DNA of 64,000 nt from WVYX01 sp039586815 (lineage in GTDB: Bacteria; Gemmatimonadota; Gemmatimonadetes; Gemmatimonadales; GWC2-71-9), in the NCBI GenBank assembly GCA_039586815.1, contig JBDHJR010000001.1:1-64000 (forward strand). Direction: 5' to 3'. Positions 7,674-17,472 of this stretch are shown piece after piece. Below the pieces are notes generated by a model that was not told where the DNA came from, searched no databases, and was given only the letters and a program-made list of their open reading frames with translations. Position 1 is the stretch's first letter, and the number at the start of each line of letters is the position of its first letter. A program made the translations under genes and the position numbers.

Positions 7674-8684
7674 ATGAACGTGCGGTGTGCAAAGTGCGAG
7701 ACAGTCTTCCGCGTAGACCCGGCTAAGGTCCCGGCGGGGGGCACCCGGGCAAGGTGCTCGGTCTGCTCCAACGTGCTGGAGGTGCGGGCCAGCGAGGAAC
7801 CAAGAACCGCAGCCGCGCCCAGGGTCTCCATCCCTCGTGAGACCACGCCCCAGATCAGGATGGCACCCGAGCCGGCAGTGCGCGTGCCCGCGGCGGCCCC
7901 CTTCGAGGCCCCCACGCCCGCAGCTCAACCGAGTCCGGCCCCTGAACCGGTCGCGCCGGCGGCAGCTCCAGCCCCCGAGCCGGCGGCGCCCGAGCCGGCG
8001 GCTCCGGTCACACCGATAGCAGCACCCGCCGCGCCACCGGCGGCCCCAGCCCCCGAGCCGGCGGCCCCGGCCGCCGCCCCGGCGGCGGCAGCGGCGCCCG
8101 AACGGAAGGCCCCCAAGCGCCCCAGGGTGACACGGCCCATCTCGGCACCGCGGCCCCCGCGTGCCACACCCGACACCAAGCCTCAGCGGCCCAGCGCGCC
8201 GGTGTTCCGGCCCGCTCCGGGCAAGCCCGTGACGGCGCCGGTGGTTCCGCCACCCGAGGCTGCTCCGGAGCCACCCCCGAGCCCCGCCACGGCCACCCCT
8301 GTCGCTGCGGCACCGCCCGAGACCCCCAAGGCTCCCGCGCCAGCGGCGGCGGTCACCGCCCCGACGCCTGCGCTGGACCGGGCGCCGGCTGCAGCCGAGT
8401 CGGCACCGCCCGTAACGCGGCCGATCAACCCGTTCCTGGCCCAGGATCCCAGCCAAAAGGCCAGGCGCCTCGCTCGGGCCCTGGTCTCGGACATGATCGT
8501 GTACCAGCCGGAGAAGCGGCAACGGGCCATTGAGGCGGGAAACCTGAAGGACGCGTTTGACGACGAGATCAAGAAGAGCTGGGAGGAGTACGTGGAGCAG
8601 GTGGGCGAGGAGCTGGCCAACTCCACCGCATACTTCACCGAGGCGCTCAACGAGATCCTCGCTGGGGGCCAGCAGGTCTTCTGA
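7674..8684 (+). CDS. MJ0042-type zinc-ribbon protein with long Pro/Ala linker
   Basis: 336 residues in three parts. Residues 1-40 are a zinc ribbon of the MJ0042 type, with CAKC (5-8) and CSVC. Residues about 45-255 are low-complexity Pro/Ala/Glu (repeated PAPEPAAP units) and surely disordered. The last ~80 residues are compact and charged, with a helix-rich KARRLARALVSDMIVYQPEK stretch. The layout suggests a nucleic-acid or protein-binding adaptor: an N-terminal metal finger on a long tether. Similar N-terminal fingers occur on putative regulators in myxobacteria and Gemmatimonadota. The C-terminal domain is unknown to me. It lies 18 bases after the GGDEF gene and may share its transcript. 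Confidence 0.68.
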   Translation: MNVRCAKCETVFRVDPAKVPAGGTRARCSVCSNVLEVRASEEPRTAAAPRVSIPRETTPQIRMAPEPAVRVPAAAPFEAPTPAAQPSPAPEPVAPAAAPAPEPAAPEPAAPVTPIAAPAAPPAAPAPEPAAPAAAPAAAAAPERKAPKRPRVTRPISAPRPPRATPDTKPQRPSAPVFRPAPGKPVTAPVVPPPEAAPEPPPSPATATPVAAAPPETPKAPAPAAAVTAPTPALDRAPAAAESAPPVTRPINPFLAQDPSQKARRLARALVSDMIVYQPEKRQRAIEAGNLKDAFDDEIKKSWEEYVEQVGEELANSTAYFTEALNEILAGGQQVF

Positions 8685-8706
8685 GGTATTCCCCGGGCCG
8701 GTGGGG

Positions 8707-8736
8707 TTGGAATCAACTCCCTGCCGTGCCTATATT
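8707..8736 (+). promoter_or_regulatory. promoter of the prfB-lysS-lol-mcs operon
   Basis: TTGGAA (8707-8712), 18-base spacer, TATATT (8731-8736): 4/6 and 5/6 matches to sigma-70 hexamers, in an otherwise G/C-rich spacer and about 80 bases before prfB. It is the best promoter candidate in the window. Confidence 0.6.
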
Positions 8737-8748
8737 TGGAGCGTAGAC

Positions 8749-8783
8749 GAGCCGTCGCTTCCAGGTTTGGGAGGGGACGGCTC
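8749..8783 (+). promoter_or_regulatory. leader hairpin before prfB
   Basis: GAGCCGTC (8749-8756) pairs perfectly with GACGGCTC (8776-8783) across 19 bases that can pair partly among themselves (CTTCC with GGAGG). It lies between the promoter and the prfB start, with no T-run. It may affect mRNA stability or translation; no known riboswitch class is recognised. Confidence 0.4.
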
Positions 8784-8816
8784 AACGTATGCCCGACCAG
8801 CCCCGCGGGAGCACGA

Positions 8817-9924
8817 ATGGCCAACGAAACGAACACGCGCCTCTCCGAACTGGAACGCCGACTGCAGGAACTCCGAGGCTATCTTTGACCTCGAAGCCAA
8901 GCAGACCCGCCTGAGCGAACTCGAAGCACCGATGGCTGCTCCGGGGTTCTGGAACGACCCGGAGCGCGCCAAGTCCGTGGTGGACGAGATCCGCCGACTC
9001 AAGCGCTGGACCGAACCCTACACCGACCTCGCGCGCCGCACCGCCGACGCGTTGGAGCTTGCCGCCCTGCTGGCGCACGAGCCCGACGCAGAGCTGGAGG
9101 AGCAGCTGGCGGAGGAGGCGGACCGCCTGCGGCTCGGTGTAGAGCAGCTCGAGTTGCAGAGCATGCTGCAGGGACCCGACGACCGCCGCGACGCGCTGCT
9201 CACGATCCACCCCGGCGCTGGCGGCACCGAGTCGCAGGACTGGGCGGAGATGTTGATGCGGATGTACAGCCGCTGGGCCGAGCGGCGCGGCTACACCGTG
9301 CACGTGCTGGACCTCCTGGCGGGCGAGGAGGCCGGCATCAAGTCCGTCGCCATGGAGATCCGTGGGGAGTACGGTTACGGATACCTCAAGGCGGAGAAGG
9401 GAGTCCACCGCCTGGTGCGGATCTCGCCGTTCGACGCGCAGTCACGCAGGCACACTTCCTTCGCCTCGGTGTTCGTCTACCCAGTCGTGGACGACAGCGT
9501 GGAGATCGACCTGCGTGACGAGGACATCGAGATGGAGGTCTTCCGCGCCTCGGGCGCTGGTGGGCAGCACGTCAACAAGACGTCTTCCGCGGTGCGGCTG
9601 CGTCACATACCGACCGGGCTGGCCGTGTCGTGTCAGCAGGAGCGGAGCCAACACAAGAACCGCGCGACCGCGCTGAAGATGCTGCGCGCCGCACTGTACC
9701 AGCGCGCCATCGAGGAGCGCGACAAGAAGAAGGCCGAGCTGGAGGCCACGAAGACCGACATAAGCTGGGGCAACCAGATCCGATCGTACGTATTTCAGCC
9801 CTACACGATGGTGAACGATCACAGAACCGAGCTGAAGATCTCCGATGTACAGTCCGTCATGGACGGCGAGATCAGCGCGTTCATCGAAACGTTCCTGAAG
9901 AAGTTCGGGAGCCGTGCAGCATGA
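8817..9924 (+). CDS. prfB: peptide chain release factor 2, with programmed +1 frameshift
   Basis: Translation starts at the ATG at 8817 (MANETNTRLSELERR). It meets TGA at codon 24 (8886-8888) and continues in the +1 frame at GAC (8887) as DLEAKQTRL, giving about 368 residues in all. RF2 recognises UGA and UAA; it carries the SPF anticodon-like tripeptide (RISPFDAQ) and the catalytic GGQ motif (SGAGGQHVNKTSS). The shift site at codons 23-24 is the classic autoregulation by RF2 supply. The end overlaps lysS (ATGA). prfB heads a run of genes through clpC. A straight reading without the shift would miss the true N-terminus. Confidence 0.96.
8875..8889 (+). promoter_or_regulatory. prfB: prfB +1 programmed frameshift site
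   Basis: An internal Shine-Dalgarno-like GAGG (8875-8878), four bases, then CTT TGA C (8883-8889). This is the conserved slippery site: tRNA-Leu on CTT slips to TTT when RF2 is scarce, so the in-frame TGA is bypassed. The SD-like element is shorter than the E. coli AGGGGG. Confidence 0.95.
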
Positions 9925-11423
9925 GCACCGACGTCCGGTCGTTCGTTGAGGAAGCGCGCCGGGAGAAGCTCGCCGCCATCCGCGAGCTGGGGATCGAGCC
10001 CTACGCCTATGCTTATGACCGCACCCACACGGCGCGCGCAGCCCTGGATGCGTACAACACTGCGGGTGAAGCGGCCGATCCGGAGAACCAGGTGCGCACC
10101 GCCGGCCGTATCGTGTCGCGCCGCGGGCATGGGAAGACCACTTTCGCCCACCTGGCCGATGCATCCGGTCGCGTGCAAGTGTACTTCCGCAAGGACCAGC
10201 TAGGAGAGCAGGCATACGAGTTGGTGAAGCTGCTGGACCTCGGTGACCACGTAGGTGTAACGGGCCATATGTTCCAGACGAAGACGGGCGAGGTCACGGT
10301 ACACGCGCACGACGTGACTCTGCTCGCAAAGGCCCTGCGGCCTCCGCCGATCGGCAAGGAAGACGCGGAGGGGGAGCAGCACAGCCGGCTGAGCGACACC
10401 GAGCTGCGCTACCGCCAGCGCTACGCCGACCTTCTGGCGCGTCCGGAGGGGAGGGACACGTTCCTGCTGCGCGCACGTACGATCGCGTACGTTCGCCGCT
10501 TCCTGGATGAGCGCGGCTATCTGGAGGTCGAGACACCGGTGCTGCAGCCCGTCTACGGCGGCGCGCTGGCGCGTCCGTTCACGACCCACTACAACGCGCT
10601 GGATGCGCAATTCTACCTCCGCATCGCCACCGAGCTCTATCTCAAGCGCTGTATCGTCGGCGGCATTGAGCGGGTCTACGAGGTCGGCAAGGATTTTCGC
10701 AACGAGGGCGTGGACCGGATGCACAATCCCGAGTTCACCATGCTGGAGTTCTACCAGGCCTACGCCGACTATCACGACATCATGCAGCTCGTGGAGGAGA
10801 TGGTGCATGGCGTGGTGTTGGAGCTGTGCGGCGGACCCGTGGTGGAGCGGTTCGGCAGAACCTTCGACTTCACGCTTCCTTGGCCCCGCGTGCAGTACCT
10901 GGAGCTGGTGCAGCAACACGCCGGCGTGGACCTGGCGCAAGCCGATGACGACGTGCTGCGGGACCTGCTGCGCAAGCGGGAGGTGCCCGACCTGGATCCG
11001 ATGCCGCGCGGCAAGCTGATGGACGAAGTGTTCAAGGAGTACGCCGAGCCGCGCCTGGAGCAGCCGACGTTCGTCGTGGATTTTCCCCTCGAGCTCTCGC
11101 CGCTGGCAAAGCCCAAGCGGGGCAACGCAGCTCTGGCCGAGCGGTTCGAGCTGTTCGTGGACGGACGGGAGCTCGCCAACGCGTTCAGCGAGCTCAACGA
11201 CCCCGACGACCAGCGAGCGCGGTTCGAGGCACAGAGCACCGCCAGGGCCGCGGGTGATGAAGAAGCCCACCAGGTCGACGACGACTACGTGCGCGCCCTC
11301 GAGTACGGCATGCCCCCCACGGGCGGTTGCGGACTCGGCATCGACCGTCTGGTGATGCTGCTCGCGGAGGAGTCCTCGATTCGCGACGTGATACTGTTCC
11401 CGACGCTGAGGCCCGAGGAATGA
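9921..11423 (+). CDS. lysS: lysyl-tRNA synthetase, class II
   Basis: 500 residues, full length for LysRS-II. It charges tRNA-Lys in the cytoplasm. An OB-fold anticodon-binding domain occupies about residues 50-150, followed by the class II core: motif 2 around YEVGKDFRNEGVD with HNPEFTMLEFY, and motif 3 GGCGLGIDRLVMLL near the end. It overlaps prfB and the following permease by 4 bases each. The prfB-lysS pairing is common in bacteria. Confidence 0.97.
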   Translation: MSTDVRSFVEEARREKLAAIRELGIEPYAYAYDRTHTARAALDAYNTAGEAADPENQVRTAGRIVSRRGHGKTTFAHLADASGRVQVYFRKDQLGEQAYELVKLLDLGDHVGVTGHMFQTKTGEVTVHAHDVTLLAKALRPPPIGKEDAEGEQHSRLSDTELRYRQRYADLLARPEGRDTFLLRARTIAYVRRFLDERGYLEVETPVLQPVYGGALARPFTTHYNALDAQFYLRIATELYLKRCIVGGIERVYEVGKDFRNEGVDRMHNPEFTMLEFYQAYADYHDIMQLVEEMVHGVVLELCGGPVVERFGRTFDFTLPWPRVQYLELVQQHAGVDLAQADDDVLRDLLRKREVPDLDPMPRGKLMDEVFKEYAEPRLEQPTFVVDFPLELSPLAKPKRGNAALAERFELFVDGRELANAFSELNDPDDQRARFEAQSTARAAGDEEAHQVDDDYVRALEYGMPPTGGCGLGIDRLVMLLAEESSIRDVILFPTLRPEE

Positions 11424-12670
11424 CCCGCCTGGACGTCAAGCTCGCCTCGCGCTACATGCGGAGCCGTCGCTCGTCGCGGCTCTTCTCCCTGATCACGCTG
11501 ATCGCCACTGCCGGGGTAACCCTCGGCGTGATGGCGCTGATCGTCGTGACGGGTGTGATGAACGGGCTGCAGAACGAGTTGCGGAACAAGATCCTGGTGG
11601 CATCACCCCACCTGCGCGTGCTCACGTTCGGCCGGGGACTGCGACTCGACGAGTGGAGCGCTGTGAGCGACAGCGTCGCGAGCCACCCCGAGGTGCTGGC
11701 CGTTGCGCCTTTCGTGCTGAGCCAGGGACTCGTGTCCGCCGGCGCGGATTATTCCGAGGGCGTCTACGTGGTAGGGATCGAGCCGGACACGGGCACCATG
11801 GCCGTGACGCCGCTGCCGCGCCACTTCCTGGAAGGTGATCTGGACTTCACCACCACGCTGGACGACGTGGACGGCGGCATCGTGCTGGGGCGGCGCCTGG
11901 CCGACCGCCTGAGCGCCTACCCGGGCCACCGGGTTACCGTGGTGGCTCCCGCAGGGAGCAAATTCAACTCGGCGCTCGGCACGTTCGTCCCCAAGTGGTG
12001 GACCTTCGAGGTCACCGGACTGTTCCACACGGGGATGTACGAGTACGACAACGGATACGTGCTCTTGCCACGGGAGCTGGCGCAGCAGTACGCCGGCCTG
12101 GACGACGCGGTCACGGGTCTCGAGGTGCGGCTGCGCGATGCCTGGTCGGCACCCGCGGTGGGACTGGAGATAGCAGACCGCCTCGGCTATCCGTACCGCA
12201 CGCTCGACTGGCAGAGCCAGAACGCCTCGCTGTTCTCGGCCTTGAAGCTGGAGAAGCTGGCAATGGGAACGATCCTGCTTCTCATCGTGGTGGTGGCGGC
12301 GTTCAACATCGTCAGCACCCTCACGATGCTGGTGCGGGACAAGACCCGAGAGATCGGCATCCTCCGAGCGATGGGGCTCTCCGTGAGGCTCATCCGCCGG
12401 ATCTTCATCCTGCAGGGGACCGTGATCGGCGTGGTCGGCGCGGCTCTGGGTACTGGGCTGGGGTTACTGTTGGCGTACCTCGTCGACCAACGTCGCATCA
12501 TCGCGCTCGACCCCTCGGTCTACTTCGTCGACCACCTGCCGGTGCACGTGGAGCCGCTCGACTTGCTCGTCATCGTCAGCGCCAGCATCGGCGTGGCGAC
12601 GCTCGCCACCCTCTATCCCGCGCGTCAGGCCGCGACACTGGATCCGGTCGACGCCATCAGGTACGAATGA
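11420..12670 (+). CDS. lolE: lipoprotein-releasing ABC transporter permease (LolC/LolE type)
   Basis: 416 residues. Topology is typical: one N-terminal membrane segment (about 25-48), a large periplasmic MacB-like domain (about 50-275), then three C-terminal segments (280-305, 330-360, 378-400). The opening LDVKLASRYMRSRR and the TREIGILRAMGLS cytoplasmic loop match LolC/E. With LolD it extracts mature lipoproteins from the inner membrane and hands them to LolA. Only one permease gene is present, so the transporter is probably a homodimeric LolF-like form; the symbol is approximate. It overlaps lysS and lolD by 4 bases each. Confidence 0.88.
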   Translation: MTRLDVKLASRYMRSRRSSRLFSLITLIATAGVTLGVMALIVVTGVMNGLQNELRNKILVASPHLRVLTFGRGLRLDEWSAVSDSVASHPEVLAVAPFVLSQGLVSAGADYSEGVYVVGIEPDTGTMAVTPLPRHFLEGDLDFTTTLDDVDGGIVLGRRLADRLSAYPGHRVTVVAPAGSKFNSALGTFVPKWWTFEVTGLFHTGMYEYDNGYVLLPRELAQQYAGLDDAVTGLEVRLRDAWSAPAVGLEIADRLGYPYRTLDWQSQNASLFSALKLEKLAMGTILLLIVVVAAFNIVSTLTMLVRDKTREIGILRAMGLSVRLIRRIFILQGTVIGVVGAALGTGLGLLLAYLVDQRRIIALDPSVYFVDHLPVHVEPLDLLVIVSASIGVATLATLYPARQAATLDPVDAIRYE

Positions 12671-13368
12671 CGGCCGTGCTGGAGGCGACGGGCGTGCGGA
12701 AGGTCTACCGCAGCGGGGACCTCTCTTTAGTGGAGGTGCTCAACCACGTCGACCTGTCCGTGCAGCGCGGTGAGATGGTAGCGATCGTGGGCGCGAGCGG
12801 CGCTGGCAAGAGTACGCTGCTACATATCCTGGGCGCGCTGGAGCGGCCCAGTGGGGGCGAAGTGGGGCTCGACGGCACGCCGTACTCCACTCTCTCACCA
12901 GAGCGATTGGACGCCCTGCGCAACCGGATGATCGGGTTCGTGTTCCAGTTCCATCATCTGCTGCGCGAGTTCACGGCCCTCGAGAATGTCATGATGCCGC
13001 TGTTCATCGCAGGCTGGTCGGAGGACCGGGCGCGCAGCAAGGCGGAGGAGCTACTTGCCGCCGTCGGCCTCGCGGGACGCATGACGCATCGGCCCACCCA
13101 ACTCTCAGGGGGAGAGCAGCAGCGCTGTGCGGTGGCGCGCGCCATGGCCGCCGATCCCAAGGTGCTCCTCGCTGACGAGCCGAGCGGCAACCTCGACCAT
13201 CACAACTCCGAGCGGCTCAATGACCTGTTGTTCAGCCTGGCGCGCGATCTCGAGACGGCGCTCGTTGTAGTGACGCACAATCCCGTGCTGGCCGAACGCG
13301 CCGACCGCATCCTGCTCCTGCAAGACGGCCGGCTGCAGCCTACGACCGGCGTGAAGGTGGTGCCCTGA
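12667..13368 (+). CDS. lolD: lipoprotein-releasing ABC transporter ATPase LolD
   Basis: 233 residues, a complete ABC ATPase: Walker A GASGAGKST, Q-loop VFQFHHLLREFTALENV, signature LSGGEQQR, Walker B VLLADEPSGNLD, and switch His in VVTHN. The FQ-FHHLL and EPSGNLD sequences are typical of the LolD/MacB/FtsE group, and the adjacent LolE-type permease decides in favour of LolD. It acts on the cytoplasmic face of the inner membrane. The stop overlaps the mcsA start (TGATG), coupling lipoprotein sorting to the arginine-kinase genes. Confidence 0.92.
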   Translation: MTAVLEATGVRKVYRSGDLSLVEVLNHVDLSVQRGEMVAIVGASGAGKSTLLHILGALERPSGGEVGLDGTPYSTLSPERLDALRNRMIGFVFQFHHLLREFTALENVMMPLFIAGWSEDRARSKAEELLAAVGLAGRMTHRPTQLSGGEQQRCAVARAMAADPKVLLADEPSGNLDHHNSERLNDLLFSLARDLETALVVVTHNPVLAERADRILLLQDGRLQPTTGVKVVP

Positions 13369-13862
13369 TGCAGTGCGACAACTGCCAGGAGCGGCCCGCG
13401 GCGATTCACCTCACGCAGATAGTGGACAACTCCGTGACCACGGTGCACCTGTGCGAGGAGTGCGCGGCGGAGAAGGGCGTCCAGACCGGAGCAGGCGCCG
13501 CCAAGCTCCCACTCGCAGGCCTGATGGCCTCGGTGGGTCAGGGCGCAGCGGCATTGCTGCACGGGGAGGACGACAGCGCGTGCGGGTTCTGTGGAGCCCG
13601 GCTGCAGGACTTCCGTGACACCGGGCGGCTGGGCTGCCCGCACTGTTACGAGACGTTCGAGCAGCACCTGCGCGACCTGCTACGCCGCATTCACGGATCG
13701 AGCCAGCATGTCGGCGAAGTGTACCTGCCCGCCAGCAGCGCCCAGTACAGCGACGCAGAGCGGTTCCTCGCAGAAATGCGCGAGCAGCTGCGCCGCGCGG
13801 TGGACGCCGAGAACTTCGAGCTGGCAGCCGAGCTGCGGGACCGCATCCGGAGCATGGAATGA
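13368..13862 (+). CDS. mcsA: McsA, activator of protein arginine kinase
   Basis: 164 residues with four CXXC pairs: CDNC (3-6), CEEC (about 29-32), CGFC and CPHC (about 72-93). These form the zinc-binding part of McsA. A C-terminal UVR-type coiled coil follows (LRRAVDAENFELAAELRDRIR). In Bacillus McsA binds and activates McsB and senses metal and thiol stress. The gene is followed at once by mcsB and then clpC, as in Firmicutes, but the repressor gene ctsR is missing and lolD stands in its place. Confidence 0.93.
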   Translation: MQCDNCQERPAAIHLTQIVDNSVTTVHLCEECAAEKGVQTGAGAAKLPLAGLMASVGQGAAALLHGEDDSACGFCGARLQDFRDTGRLGCPHCYETFEQHLRDLLRRIHGSSQHVGEVYLPASSAQYSDAERFLAEMREQLRRAVDAENFELAAELRDRIRSME

Positions 13863-14962
13863 CGCTGGATTTCAGCCTCCTGCCGGACGGCGGAATGTCG
13901 TGGCTCGATGCGAGCGGGCCGGATAGTCGCGTGGTGCTGTCCACGCGGCTGCGCCTCGCGCGCAACCTCCAGGGAATGGCCTTCACTCTGCGGGCGAAGC
14001 CCGAGGACCTCGACGGGGCGCGCGACCGGATCGTCGAGGCCGGGATGGAGACGGCGAGTCTCAAGGACGGCGTGACCTTCCGACTCGACGATCTCGAGCG
14101 CATCGACCGTCAGTTGCTGCACGAGCGGCACATGATCTCGCGCGAGTTGGCGGGGCTGGAGCGCAACCAGCCCGTGCGGCGCGCGGCGACGCTCCTCACC
14201 TCGGGGAGCCTCGGCGTGATGATCAACGAGGAGGATCATCTACGCCTGCAGAGTCTCCAGTCGGGCTTCGACTTGTCCCGCGCCTACGCGGAAATCGAGC
14301 GGCTGGACGCCGACCTGGGAGAGCGACTTCCCGTCGCGTTCCACCCCGAGTTTGGTTACCTTACCGCCTGCCCGACCAACGCGGGCACGGGGCTCAGGGC
14401 CTCGGTCCTGATCCACCTGCCGGGCCTCGTCCTCACGAAGGAAATCGCCAAGGTCCTCCAGGGCCTGTCGCAGGTCGGGCTCACGTTCAGGGGATTGTAC
14501 GGCGAGGGGAGCGAGGTCGTCGGGAACTTCTTCCAGCTCTCCAACCAGACGACGCTCGGCAAGTCCGAAGAGGAGTTGCTCGACCACCTGGGCAAAATGG
14601 TGCAGCAGGTGGTCGATTACGAAGTGCAGGCACGCGACGTGCTGCAGCAGGAGGCTCCGGCGGTCATCGCCGACAAGGTCTGGCGGGCGTACGGGTTGCT
14701 GCGCTACGCGCGCAGTCTGTCGTTCGAGGAGACCATGAACCTGCTGAGCGGCGTACGGCTCGGAGTGGGGCTGAACCTGATTCAGGACCTGAGTGTATAC
14801 ACGCTCAACGAGTTGTTGATCTACACGCAACCGGCGCACTTGGCGCAACGCGAGGGAAGGGCACTGTCCGACCCGGAGCTCCCCTTCATTCGCGCCACCT
14901 ACGTGCGTGAACAACTGGAGGCGGACGCGGCTCGCGGTAACGGCCGGGACGCCACGCCCTAG
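13859..14962 (+). CDS. mcsB: protein arginine kinase McsB
   Basis: 367 residues, related to guanidino (creatine/arginine) kinases. McsB phosphorylates arginines on client proteins, tagging them for ClpC-ClpP. Nucleotide-binding arginines are present (VLSTRLRLARNL, 27-37), and the catalytic-loop Cys is Cys171 in YLTACPTNAGTGLRAS. A basic FIRATYVREQ stretch lies near the end. It overlaps mcsA by 4 bases and precedes clpC by 37. In Bacillus the family is tied to heat and oxidative stress; here that role is inferred from context. Confidence 0.94.
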   Translation: MTLDFSLLPDGGMSWLDASGPDSRVVLSTRLRLARNLQGMAFTLRAKPEDLDGARDRIVEAGMETASLKDGVTFRLDDLERIDRQLLHERHMISRELAGLERNQPVRRAATLLTSGSLGVMINEEDHLRLQSLQSGFDLSRAYAEIERLDADLGERLPVAFHPEFGYLTACPTNAGTGLRASVLIHLPGLVLTKEIAKVLQGLSQVGLTFRGLYGEGSEVVGNFFQLSNQTTLGKSEEELLDHLGKMVQQVVDYEVQARDVLQQEAPAVIADKVWRAYGLLRYARSLSFEETMNLLSGVRLGVGLNLIQDLSVYTLNELLIYTQPAHLAQREGRALSDPELPFIRATYVREQLEADAARGNGRDATP

Positions 14963-14999
14963 CCAACCACGCAAGACGAAGACAGGTAACGGATCACCG

Positions 15000-17471
<2,472 letters not shown>

Positions 17472-17472
17472 G

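Noticed and set aside
7930..8100. Tandem DNA repeat or mobile element in the Pro/Ala linker
   Set aside because: The near-repetition follows from Pro/Ala/Glu codons in an open frame; there are no terminal repeats or transposase.
9700..9925. T-box regulation of lysS
   Set aside because: No leader exists: lysS starts inside the prfB stop codon and there is no T-box core sequence.
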